Positions 8,594 through 16,764 of a DNA stretch of 64,000 bases are shown here, piece after piece (within the stretch, counting starts at the first letter, position 1; each line of letters starts with the position of its first letter). The stretch is from Albidovulum sp. (GTDB lineage: Bacteria > Pseudomonadota > Alphaproteobacteria > Rhodobacterales > Rhodobacteraceae): positions 1-64,000 of the forward strand of contig JAPPFL010000010.1 of assembly GCA_028823855.1 (NCBI GenBank), given 5' to 3'. Both the position numbers and the translations under genes were made by a program. The notes under the pieces were generated by a model, which was not told the DNA's origin, did no database searches, and was given only the letters and a program-made list of their open reading frames with translations.

Positions 8594-9748
8594 ATGCAAC
8601 TTGCGAGATGCAAGACCTTTAGGATTTCCGTACCCGCCCGTCGGGACCACGCTTGGGCATCTAAGATGTCGACGCCAATAGGCTATCATGCCGTCGTGCG
8701 CGTGGAAACAAGCGACGGACTCGTGGGATGGGGCGAGAGTCCAGCCGGAGAAACCTGGGGCGGCAGCGACATGCGCTATTACGGCGAAACGCCGGAAACT
8801 GTCTGTCACATGATCGAGGATCATCTCTTTCCGGCTGTCAAAGGTATGGACCCGGTCCAGATCGGCGCCATCCATCACCGGATGGACAAAGTCGTCAAGG
8901 GCAACCCTTACGCGAAGGCAGCGCTGGACATTGCAATCCATGACATCATGGGAAAGGCGCTTGGCCGTCCGGTCTGCGACCTTCTCGGCGGCGATTTCCG
9001 CGATGGCATCGAAGTTGCGCATTCACTGGGCATATTGCCCGTGGACCAGTGCATTGAGGAAGCCAGGATCGCGGTTTCGGAAGGCATATTGACCATCAAA
9101 TGCAAGACAGGCGTCGATGCGGCCCGCGATATTGAGCTCGTTCGCCGGCTTCGCGAGGAGGTGAGCGATACCGTCAAGATCCGAGTAGATGGCAACGAGG
9201 GCTATCGGAGCGTCAGCGAGGCTGCCCGGGTGACAAGGGCCCAGGAGGAGTACGGCATTCTACTGTGCGAACAGCCGATGATGGGTGCGCGCAATCTGGC
9301 AAGAGTGGCGCAACGCATCGATTCGCCGGTCATGGCGGATGAATCCGCCTGGACGATGCAAGATATTGTTGAACTGGATTGCCTGTCCGCAGCGCAGTAC
9401 ATCTCGTGCTATGTAGCGAAACCGGGCGGTCTGCATCGGGCAAAACAGCAGGGAGACCTGGCGGCGGCTTTGCACATCGATGCCGACATCGGAGGATCGA
9501 TTGAGCTGGGTATCGGCAATGCGGCCAACTTGCATCTTGGTGCGGCCTTGCCGAATGCAATATTGCCAAGCGTATGTCCGGTAACGAAACCGAAGGGTCA
9601 GAGCGGTCCTGAGGTCGCGGGAATCTATTATCTGGACGACATCGTGACCAGTGCGTTCGGATTTGAGAATGGCAAGGTCATGCGTCCGAATGGGCCTGGC
9701 CTAGGTATCGAGGTCGATACCGACAAGATCGCGGAATACGCAGTATGA
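8594..9748 (+). CDS. mandelate racemase/muconate lactonizing enzyme family protein
   Basis: A 384-residue enolase-superfamily enzyme. The N-terminal capping domain is followed by a TIM barrel with the Lys pair TIKCKTG, then the metal ligands in IRVDGNEGY (Asp), LCEQPM (Glu) and MADESAW (Asp). This order matches the MLE/dipeptide-epimerase branch, which abstracts the alpha proton of a carboxylate to racemise, epimerise or cycloisomerise it. The substrate cannot be read from the sequence; an N-acyl amino acid or lactone-type carboxylate would fit the neighbours. Its stop overlaps the next gene by four bases (ATGA), so translation is probably coupled. Confidence 0.85.
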   Translation: MQLARCKTFRISVPARRDHAWASKMSTPIGYHAVVRVETSDGLVGWGESPAGETWGGSDMRYYGETPETVCHMIEDHLFPAVKGMDPVQIGAIHHRMDKVVKGNPYAKAALDIAIHDIMGKALGRPVCDLLGGDFRDGIEVAHSLGILPVDQCIEEARIAVSEGILTIKCKTGVDAARDIELVRRLREEVSDTVKIRVDGNEGYRSVSEAARVTRAQEEYGILLCEQPMMGARNLARVAQRIDSPVMADESAWTMQDIVELDCLSAAQYISCYVAKPGGLHRAKQQGDLAAALHIDADIGGSIELGIGNAANLHLGAALPNAILPSVCPVTKPKGQSGPEVAGIYYLDDIVTSAFGFENGKVMRPNGPGLGIEVDTDKIAEYAV

Positions 9749-10830
9749 TGCGCGTGGCCATTCTCGGTTCCGGCGGGGGCGGGCTGTCCGCCGCAACGGA
9801 ACTGACGCTAAATGGCTTCAGCTGCGCATTGTGGAATCGCGGCGCAGCGGCGATTTCAGACATAATCAAGCAAGGCAGCTTCAGCTACCGGGGTGTTCTG
9901 GGAGAGGGTCGGGTCGCGCCGGGACTGGTGACGCAGGACCTTGTCGAGGCGTTGGCGGGCGCGGATGTGGCCCTGGTCTCGCTGCCGACCCTGGCCCATG
10001 CTTCAATAGCAACAGGATTGGCCAGCGCAGGATGGGCCGGGCCCGTAATCCTGAATCCCGGCCATACGGGAGGGGCGCTCGAATTCCGAGCAGTCTATGA
10101 AGAGCTTGGAAAGCCGCTTCCGCCAATTGCCGAATTTTCGACCCTTACCTATGTGGCGCGAAAAACGAAGCCATCGACTGTGAACATTACGGGCAGAGCG
10201 AAATCCGTGCGCTGCGCAACATTGCCCGGAGGGGGCGCCGCCGCTGAGATGGCGAAAATCCTTTATCCGCGTATCAGCCATGTGCCGGATGTCCTTTTTT
10301 CAAGCTTGAGCAATGTAAATCTGGTTCTTCACCCGCCAGGGGCGGTTCTGGGCGCCAGCTGGGTTGAAGCCACAGGCGGTAGTTTCACATTTTACCGTGA
10401 AGGGCTCAGCGACGGCGTTGCACGAGTCATGCGGCGACTCGACGATGAGCGTCGCGCGGTTGGCTTGGCGTTCGGTCATGAATTGCCGGCGCTGGTTGAA
10501 GAAATGGTCAGGATTGGAACGGTTGAGGAGAAGGACGCGGGAAAATCCATTAGGAAAGCGATCTCCGGCGGCGAAGCCAACGCGACAATCATGGCTCCTG
10601 ACAGCCTCGGGCATCGGTACTATCTGGAAGATTTCGGACATGGATTGCTGCCGCTTGCCGAGTTGGCAAATTGCGCGGGCGTCGAGGTGCCGACCGCGGC
10701 TGCCCTGCTGGAAATCGGACGTTGCCTGCTGGGCGAGGAATTGATCGCCGGGGGCCGGACAGCCCAAGCGCTCGGTATCCGGGGACTTGACCGTGAAGGA
10801 GTAATTTCAATTGTGAGAGAGGCAGCGTGA
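9745..10830 (+). CDS. opine/octopine dehydrogenase family NAD(P)-binding protein
   Basis: A 361-residue protein with an N-terminal dinucleotide site (VAILGSGGGGLSAA, residues 4-17) and the C-terminal helical domain of the octopine/nopaline dehydrogenase family (region HPPGAVLGASWVEATGG near 195-212 and a late GHRYYLEDF segment). Family members reversibly join an amino acid to a keto acid or split the secondary amine. It overlaps the upstream gene by ATGA and the downstream gene by GTGATG, inside a tightly coupled block. In a catabolic operon it would oxidise an opine-like secondary amine. Confidence 0.82.
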   Translation: MMRVAILGSGGGGLSAATELTLNGFSCALWNRGAAAISDIIKQGSFSYRGVLGEGRVAPGLVTQDLVEALAGADVALVSLPTLAHASIATGLASAGWAGPVILNPGHTGGALEFRAVYEELGKPLPPIAEFSTLTYVARKTKPSTVNITGRAKSVRCATLPGGGAAAEMAKILYPRISHVPDVLFSSLSNVNLVLHPPGAVLGASWVEATGGSFTFYREGLSDGVARVMRRLDDERRAVGLAFGHELPALVEEMVRIGTVEEKDAGKSIRKAISGGEANATIMAPDSLGHRYYLEDFGHGLLPLAELANCAGVEVPTAAALLEIGRCLLGEELIAGGRTAQALGIRGLDREGVISIVREAA

Positions 10831-11738
10831 TGTATGAGATGCCCGACATGACGACCATTGACTGGGCGTCGCTGAAAATCGCTGTTGTCGGCGGCGACGA
10901 GCGCGAACAGGAGATATCCCGACTGGCGGCCGCAAGCGGCGCCAGCGTCTCCGTATTCGGATTTCCGCTTGGCGACAATCCTCCGAAAAGCGTGCATGTC
11001 GCGGAAGACGCGACAGATGCGGTTCGGGATGCGGATTTCGTACTTTTTCCGATCCCGGGCATGAACGAGGATGGCAGCATATTTTCGACCGAATTCATCG
11101 TTCCGGATGAAGCCATGCTTGGCAGGGCAAAAAAGGGCGCGCATGTCATCATGGGGTTGCCGCATCCCAATCTCGTTGAAACCTGCGGCAAACTGGGTAT
11201 CGGTTGCCACGAGTACGAATCTGACAGGGAATTGATGCTGCTGAGAATGCCGTCAATTGTCGAACTGGCCCTCAAGCTCATTATCGAAAATACCAAGGTG
11301 TCCATCCATGGATCGAAGACGCTCGTGGTGGGACAAGGCAACGTGGCCCATACGCTGACCAGGGACCTTGTTCTTCTGGGCGCCAATGTGACGGTTGCCG
11401 CGCGGAACCCGGTTCAGCGGGCGGAGGCAATCGTCGTCGGCGCCAGAGCAATCCCGCTGGACGGGATCGGAGACGAAGTCGAAGATTGCGATATCGTCCT
11501 CTCGACGGTTCCGGCGCTCGTCGTTTCAAGGGACGTCATCGACAGAATGCCCGGATCGGTCTTTCTGGCGGATTTTGCAGCCCCTCCGGGCGGTGTCGAT
11601 CTCGACTATGCCAGAGCGATTGGCATCAATTGCCTCTGGGGCCGCGCGCTGGGCCGCCGGGCGCCGATCACGGTTGGCCGAAGCCAGTGGAAGGGCATTG
11701 CCGAACGCATAATCAAACTGGTGGGAGCGCGAAAATGA
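10827..11738 (+). CDS. dipicolinate synthase subunit A-like dehydrogenase
   Basis: A 303-residue protein that resembles DpaA/SpoVFA. It has an N-terminal Rossmann-like domain with IAVVGGDEREQEISR near residue 18, a middle GLPHPNLVE segment and a second NAD(P)-binding domain with LVVGQGNVAHTL near residue 165. In sporulating Firmicutes DpaA with DpaB oxidises dihydrodipicolinate. No DpaB, spore gene or lysine-pathway gene is near, so a different cyclic imino-acid or lactam substrate is likely. It is coupled to the opine-dehydrogenase-like gene upstream and overlaps the hydantoinase gene downstream by ATGA. Confidence 0.72.
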   Translation: MMYEMPDMTTIDWASLKIAVVGGDEREQEISRLAAASGASVSVFGFPLGDNPPKSVHVAEDATDAVRDADFVLFPIPGMNEDGSIFSTEFIVPDEAMLGRAKKGAHVIMGLPHPNLVETCGKLGIGCHEYESDRELMLLRMPSIVELALKLIIENTKVSIHGSKTLVVGQGNVAHTLTRDLVLLGANVTVAARNPVQRAEAIVVGARAIPLDGIGDEVEDCDIVLSTVPALVVSRDVIDRMPGSVFLADFAAPPGGVDLDYARAIGINCLWGRALGRRAPITVGRSQWKGIAERIIKLVGARK

Positions 11739-13090
11739 AATACGATCTGGTTGTCAGGAATGCCCGGCTTGTTGACGAACATTTGGACTGTCGCGGTTCA
11801 ATTGCCATAGCTCGCGGCAAGATCGCCGGTATAGCGGGTCAGGGAGATTACCTTGATGGCGAGCGCGTGATCGATGCTGAAGGTCGTATCGTGATGCCGG
11901 GCGTATTTGATCCGCACTGCCACCTTGGGGTCAACTATGACTATGACGAGGACATGCGGACCGAAATGGCGGCTGCTGCAAGAGGCGGCTTGACAACAGC
12001 GTTCCTTTATATCCGCAACAAGGATGGGTCCTATCTGCCATTCTACAAGGATCGGCGCGACCGGGGTGAAGCCAATTCCCCGATCGATTTCGGGTTTCAC
12101 TTTGGAATCCAGCGCGAAGAGCATATTCACGAAATTCCGGACATTGTTCGCGAGACGGGCGTACAATCTTTCAAGCTCTATTTCGGATACGAGCCCGACA
12201 ACCCGATCGGCATCGTTCCGGCCAATGACGGCTGGGTTTATGCAACGATGCGCCAGGTTGCAAAGTTGCCACGCGGCGTTGTCAGCGTTCATTGCGAGAA
12301 CACCTCGATCGCCCGCTGGATCAAGCGGGAATTGATGGAAACCGGTAGGACCGATCTGGCGGCATACTCCGAGTCGCGCCCGGTCCTGTGCGAGATCGAA
12401 ACGATCAAGCGGATGATTTTTCTGGCCCGAAAGACAGGCGCTCGACTGCAAGTCGTGCATACTACCGCAGGTGAAGGCGGCGAATTGGCAGCCGCGGCCA
12501 GGGCCGAAGGCATCGATGTCTGCATCGAGACCTGCCCGCATTATCTGGTTCGTACCGCGTATGACGGGGACATCGGAGTTGAAGCCAAAATCTCGCCCCC
12601 GTTGCGGGACGAGGAGCAGAAGGAATGGCTGTGGAAGGGCGTTTTGAATGGCAATATCTATTCCCTAGGCAGCGACCATGTGCCGTTCTTCCCCAAGAAG
12701 CGCGAAAATGTATGGACCGAAAAGCCAGGTGTCGTCTCCTTCCCATGGGAGCTGTCCTTGATGCTGCATCACGGAGTTCACCGGCGGGGCCTGTCGCTGC
12801 AAAGGCTGGTGCAGATCAACGCGGCCAATCCGGCGCGCCGTTTCGGCATCTATCCCGGCAAGGGATCGCTAAATCCGGGGACGGATGCAGACCTGGTTCT
12901 TGTGGATCTCGAAATTGAAAAGGAGGTTGTTCACCGGGACAAGGGCACCTGCATCTATGAAGGCATGAAGTTGAAAGGCTGGCCCGTTATGACCATCAGC
13001 GGAGGCAGGGTCATTTGCGAAGACGGTCAGGTTGATGAAGATTCCTTTGGACGCGGAAAGTGTCTGATCCATCCCGGCATGGACGGCTGA
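11735..13090 (+). CDS. dihydropyrimidinase/hydantoinase family amidohydrolase
   Basis: A 451-residue cytosolic metal hydrolase of the hydantoinase/dihydropyrimidinase/allantoinase group. The binuclear site is complete: DPHCHLG, the carbamylatable Lys in SFKLYFGY, His in VHCEN, His in VVHTT and Asp in GSDHVPF. Such enzymes open cyclic amides such as hydantoins and dihydropyrimidines to N-carbamoyl acids. ATG 11735 overlaps the preceding stop (ATGA) and follows GGGAGCG. It is the last gene of the first transcription unit, and the carbamoyl product would suit the cysteine hydrolase encoded upstream. Confidence 0.85.
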   Translation: MKYDLVVRNARLVDEHLDCRGSIAIARGKIAGIAGQGDYLDGERVIDAEGRIVMPGVFDPHCHLGVNYDYDEDMRTEMAAAARGGLTTAFLYIRNKDGSYLPFYKDRRDRGEANSPIDFGFHFGIQREEHIHEIPDIVRETGVQSFKLYFGYEPDNPIGIVPANDGWVYATMRQVAKLPRGVVSVHCENTSIARWIKRELMETGRTDLAAYSESRPVLCEIETIKRMIFLARKTGARLQVVHTTAGEGGELAAAARAEGIDVCIETCPHYLVRTAYDGDIGVEAKISPPLRDEEQKEWLWKGVLNGNIYSLGSDHVPFFPKKRENVWTEKPGVVSFPWELSLMLHHGVHRRGLSLQRLVQINAANPARRFGIYPGKGSLNPGTDADLVLVDLEIEKEVVHRDKGTCIYEGMKLKGWPVMTISGGRVICEDGQVDEDSFGRGKCLIHPGMDG

Positions 13091-13328
13091 TCATCGGCGT
13101 CGCCGCCGGAAGCCGCCGCGGTCATCGCCTTCCAAATCCGGTTTCCCCGGATTTTCGAACGCACGCGATTGACTGCACCCGTCCGGCCACCAAATTCTGC
13201 AACCGATCTTTCCGGCACGCTGAGCATTGAGGCACCGCTCGTTGACACATCGACAATGTACTGCCGGCATTTGCGGCGTTCCGTCGGCGTTGCCGGCTGA
13301 ATGCGCGTTTCAATCCTAGGCTCCGGTC

Positions 13329-13380
13329 TTGAAAGATTTCCGGTCGGGCAATACACTGTTGATCACATTTTGAGGTCACA
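13329..13380 (+). promoter_or_regulatory. promoter and operator of the GntR gene
   Basis: TTGAAA (13329-13334), 17 bases, TACACT (13352-13357) form a good sigma70 promoter. Directly after it, TGATCACATTTTGAGGTCACA (13360-13380) is the reverse complement of the operator word found at 16707-16726 (17 of 20 positions agree). The site covers the expected transcription start, which suggests autorepression and places the GntR start codon downstream of 13380. Confidence 0.7.
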
Positions 13381-13399
13381 AGTAAGGGCGCGCTCAGAA

Positions 13400-14095
13400 T
13401 TGCATTTTCCTGCGATACCGACCGACGACGAGTTCATTTGGCCCAAGGCCAAACAGTCCGGCTCGATCCAGGACGAAACGTACAGGCACATAATCTACCT
13501 TTTGTCGTGCGGTTACTTCCGCCCCGGCGAAAAGGTTTCCCTGCGCCAACTTTCGTCGGGCCTCAACGTATCGGAAACTCCGGTCCGTAACGCGCTGAAT
13601 CGACTTATCGCAGAATCCGCGCTTGATGTGCAGCCGAACCGCCACGTTTGCATCCCGGCGCTGACAATGCAGCAGTTTGGCGAGCTGACAGACTTGCGCG
13701 TCATGCTTGAAGTCAGGATCGCGGAGGCAGCTGCCGAGAAAATTTCAGATAGTGAGATCGACAAGCTTTCAGATACCAACGATGAGTTGCTCTCGGCGAT
13801 CTCCCAAGGGAAAACGCACAGGTGCATTGCGTTGAATCAGAAGTTTCATCTGACGTTCTATGAAACCGCATCGCAGCCATTGACCTTCAATATTATCTTC
13901 GGTCTTTGGCTTCGTGCAGGAGCGTTTATGCATGCATTGTTGAGTTCCGATGACGTTGTCTGGAGAACGAACCACCATTTGACGCTAATAAAGTCGTTGA
14001 AAGATAGAGATATCCGCGCATGCAAGACGGCTATCGAGGAAGATATAACCGATACGTATTTTGAAGCTATCAAGCTTCCTCACATGTTTGTCTGA
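13400..14095 (+). CDS. GntR family transcriptional regulator, FCD domain
   Basis: A repressor-type regulator of about 231 residues. It has a winged-helix domain (GEKVSLRQLSSGLNVSETPVRNAL) followed by the all-helical FCD ligand domain with His ligands around LNQKFHLTFYE and TNHHLTLIKSL. The frame is open from an ATG at 13301, but a promoter and operator lie at 13329-13380, so TTG 13400 (TAAGGG about 11 bases upstream) is preferred. It also gives the usual family length. The protein probably binds TGTGAYCWCAAAATGTGAY sites upstream of the transporter operon, its own gene and the divergent isomerase/M24 promoters, with a catabolic intermediate as inducer. Confidence 0.85.
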   Translation: MHFPAIPTDDEFIWPKAKQSGSIQDETYRHIIYLLSCGYFRPGEKVSLRQLSSGLNVSETPVRNALNRLIAESALDVQPNRHVCIPALTMQQFGELTDLRVMLEVRIAEAAAEKISDSEIDKLSDTNDELLSAISQGKTHRCIALNQKFHLTFYETASQPLTFNIIFGLWLRAGAFMHALLSSDDVVWRTNHHLTLIKSLKDRDIRACKTAIEEDITDTYFEAIKLPHMFV

Positions 14096-14137
14096 CGACA
14101 ATTGCCAGGACATAGTCAAGGTTGGTAACACCCCGTC

Positions 14138-15799
14138 ATGCCTGCAGCGGTACAACATGAAGTTTGTCTGATTACCGGCGCTCTCGGCAGCGGCAAGACA
14201 ACGCTGCTGAACAGGCTCCTGCGATGCAAGGAACTGTCGGGTTCGATGGTGCTGATCAACGAATTTGGCGATATCGGGCTTGACCACGAGATTGTTCGTG
14301 AAGTCAAGGAAGACGTGCTGCTTCTAAGTTCCGGATGCCTGTGCTGCTCGCTAAAGGGCGACCTAAGGGATGAGTTGACAGAAATGGTTGAGAGCCTGGC
14401 CGCGGGCGAGATCAAGATCACGGGACCAATCATTATAGAGACCACCGGGCTGGCTGATCCTGTCCCAATCTTGCAGCTAATCAATACCGACGAAGTCCTC
14501 AACCATCATCTGACTATCAAACATGTGATAACGGTTATCGACACGTTGCATTGTCATCGGCAGGTCGAGGAATTTCCCGAAATCGACAATCAGATAGCGC
14601 TTGCAGACCTTTTGGTGCTCTCCAAAACCGATCTTGCAAGCGTTGCCGATCAAATCAGGGTGATGGCGGTGATTTCCCGCCTAAACCCTTTTTCCGACCG
14701 GTATGAAATTGGAAGTACCGGGGAGATTCGGGAACTGGTATCGGCGATTTTGAAATGCGGCCACGAATACGGTCTCCCGGTCGAGTTGCCCGCAAGCCAC
14801 GCTCACCGGAACCACGTTGAAATAGGCAGCTTTGCGTTCGAGTTTGAAGGCAAGGTAGGTCGTGAAGCATTCTTTCAATGGGTTCAGCTCTTGATTCAGT
14901 CCCATGGCGAGCGGTTGCTTCGGTTGAAAGGGATGATCGCGTTTACTGACGGTACGAACTACGTCCACAGCACTGGACCGTTGTTTTATCCGCCCGAGCC
15001 GATCGAGTCTGTCGCCAATGTGGTCAAGAGCAGGTTGATCTGTATCGGGCGCGGGCTTGAACGCCTCGGGATCGAGCAAAGCTTCCGCCTGGCGTGTTTC
15101 GGCGAGCCGATCCCTCGTCGTGAATTGGATAGACGCATAAGGCTGAACGGCAATTCGGACGCAATTCAGGCGCCGACCTGCATGCAGATCCATTCAAGGC
15201 TGGCGGATGTTTTTACGCACGGCAATCTGGCCGAAGCCGGCGGCCTTCATCACTGGAACGTGCACAATCCCTGGTCGGTGTCGGCGCGGTATTTTGATGC
15301 ATGGGCGGTTCTCGAAGTCTGCGAGAATCCTGGCCTGGTGGCCCAGATCATGGAAATTCTGGGGCCGAACATCAACCTGATCGGATCAGAAGTGATAACG
15401 CAGGATACATACTGGCTGTCGCAATCTCGGGGTATGCGGATTGCCGATGAGGCACGATATTTACCTGTGGACCCCGACCGCGCGGTTGCTTGCCGTATCC
15501 CGATTTATGGATTGGACGCCAGCAGGTCTGGCACGATCCATAAACTTTCCGTCGACTGGATATGTCCTGGCGCAAATCGGGACTGGGCTTGCCTGACTCT
15601 GTATTATGCGGACAGCGATGTGCTTTTCGATAGATCAACCACCCATCCCGCCAATATTTGCTGCGCCATGGAGCGTCCGCTTGCAAACTCGGCGGCAATG
15701 CCGATCTGGCTGGTGTCGGGTCGTGATCGGTCTGGCAACAACTATGCGATCGGCTTTAACCGACCACGGCCGGAATGGCTGCAAACCTCGGCCATCTGA
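14138..15799 (+). CDS. CobW/COG0523 GTPase with PhyH-like C-terminal domain
   Basis: A 553-residue protein. Residues 1-335 are a COG0523 metallochaperone GTPase: P-loop GALGSGKTTLL, INEFGDIGLDHE, the metal-binding CLCC motif near residue 69, ETTGLADP, SKTDL and a CobW C-terminal domain. From about residue 380 to 553 the sequence resembles phytanoyl-CoA dioxygenase folds (CENPGLVAQIMEILGPNINLI; EARYLPVDPDRAV), but no HxD...H iron triad is evident. COG0523 proteins deliver Zn, Co or Fe to metalloenzymes; here the clients may be the two amidohydrolases of the cluster. The tail may be a substrate sensor or scaffold. It lies 42 bases after the GntR gene. Confidence 0.75.
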   Translation: MPAAVQHEVCLITGALGSGKTTLLNRLLRCKELSGSMVLINEFGDIGLDHEIVREVKEDVLLLSSGCLCCSLKGDLRDELTEMVESLAAGEIKITGPIIIETTGLADPVPILQLINTDEVLNHHLTIKHVITVIDTLHCHRQVEEFPEIDNQIALADLLVLSKTDLASVADQIRVMAVISRLNPFSDRYEIGSTGEIRELVSAILKCGHEYGLPVELPASHAHRNHVEIGSFAFEFEGKVGREAFFQWVQLLIQSHGERLLRLKGMIAFTDGTNYVHSTGPLFYPPEPIESVANVVKSRLICIGRGLERLGIEQSFRLACFGEPIPRRELDRRIRLNGNSDAIQAPTCMQIHSRLADVFTHGNLAEAGGLHHWNVHNPWSVSARYFDAWAVLEVCENPGLVAQIMEILGPNINLIGSEVITQDTYWLSQSRGMRIADEARYLPVDPDRAVACRIPIYGLDASRSGTIHKLSVDWICPGANRDWACLTLYYADSDVLFDRSTTHPANICCAMERPLANSAAMPIWLVSGRDRSGNNYAIGFNRPRPEWLQTSAI

Positions 15800-15845
15800 C
15801 CTCCAATGAGAGATGATCGGTTTGCGATTTTACCGACCCGTGGGC

Positions 15846-16643
15846 TCAGTCGTTACCGAGCAGGTCATTGCAGGCATCAAGTATTGCGCGCATGTAGACA
15901 TCAGTTTCACGTTGCCACAGCGATTGCCCGATCAATTCGATTTCGTACAGGCCGGTATACCCGCGGCTTTCCAAGTGACCGACGAACTTGCGCAGATCGA
16001 CAATGCCTTCTCCCATGACCACGCGATTCGCCGCACCGCCTGACGGTACGTCGCAAAGCTGAACGCCGCAAACCAGGTCCTTGTCGAATGCCCTGTCGAT
16101 CTGAGCGTAAAGTTCCGGATCCCACCAGACATTATTCACATCCAGCTCAACGCCGATCCCGGCGCCCAGAATCTCGCACCAGTCAATTGCTTGCGAGATC
16201 GAGTTTAGGCACGACACCTTGTGAATCAATTTCGGGTTGATCGGCTCAAGAGCCACCTTCACCTCGTGCTCGCGGGCAAAATCTAGCAAAGTTGACGCCT
16301 GCTCTAAACCGTGCTTTCGGCAATCCTCCACGGTTCCGTCAAAACCATCCAGGCCAGGCACGATCAACGTGACCGAAGGTGAGCCGAGCTCAGCGGCGAC
16401 CTCGACTGAACGAAGCTTGTCGGACGTCGTTACAGTCGATTTGTCACGGTCGAACCAGCCGCACAGCCCTGTCGGCGCGATTCCATGGTCAGAGAGTATG
16501 CGGCGGGCATTCGCAACGCCGACCGCGTCGACTTTTTCCCGCCAAAGGGTCGCGTGGCTGATTTCGAATCTGGCATAGAGCCGTGCGACTTCATGCAGAT
16601 CTTGCCTATAGTTGGTGATCGTATTGAAACTCAGTCTGCGCAT
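15846..16643 (-). CDS. sugar phosphate isomerase/epimerase-like TIM barrel
   Basis: A 265-residue xylose-isomerase-like TIM-barrel protein. ATG 16643 is chosen because the family usually begins MRRLS and because AGGA lies seven bases upstream. A further in-frame ATG at 16703 would place the operator on the start codon. Visible metal-ligand positions are the Glu of KVALEPINP, the Asp of VELDVNNVWW and the Glu of LYEIELIG. Such proteins isomerise or epimerise keto acids and sugar acids, or cleave inositol-type rings. The gene is divergent from the M24 gene across a shared operator and convergent with the CobW gene. Confidence 0.8.
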   Translation of the reverse strand: MRRLSFNTITNYRQDLHEVARLYARFEISHATLWREKVDAVGVANARRILSDHGIAPTGLCGWFDRDKSTVTTSDKLRSVEVAAELGSPSVTLIVPGLDGFDGTVEDCRKHGLEQASTLLDFAREHEVKVALEPINPKLIHKVSCLNSISQAIDWCEILGAGIGVELDVNNVWWDPELYAQIDRAFDKDLVCGVQLCDVPSGGAANRVVMGEGIVDLRKFVGHLESRGYTGLYEIELIGQSLWQRETDVYMRAILDACNDLLGND

Positions 16644-16705
16644 TTTCAGTCCTGCAAGTTCTTCAGCCGGGTCTTCAAGTCTCGATAGAGCTGATTTAGA
16701 CATGA

Positions 16706-16735
16706 TTGTGATCACAAAATGTGATATGTTTTAAT
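16706..16735. promoter_or_regulatory. divergent operator between isomerase and M24 genes
   Basis: TTGTGATCACAA (16706-16717) is a perfect palindrome, continuing as AAATGTGATA to 16726, the fullest version of the cluster operator. For the plus strand, TTGTGA (16706-16711), 18 bases, TTTAAT (16730-16735) can serve as promoter, so bound regulator would cover the -35 and spacer. One site can control both divergent units. Confidence 0.7.
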
Positions 16736-16764
16736 GATAACAAGTCAAGGTCGGAGTGAAATAG

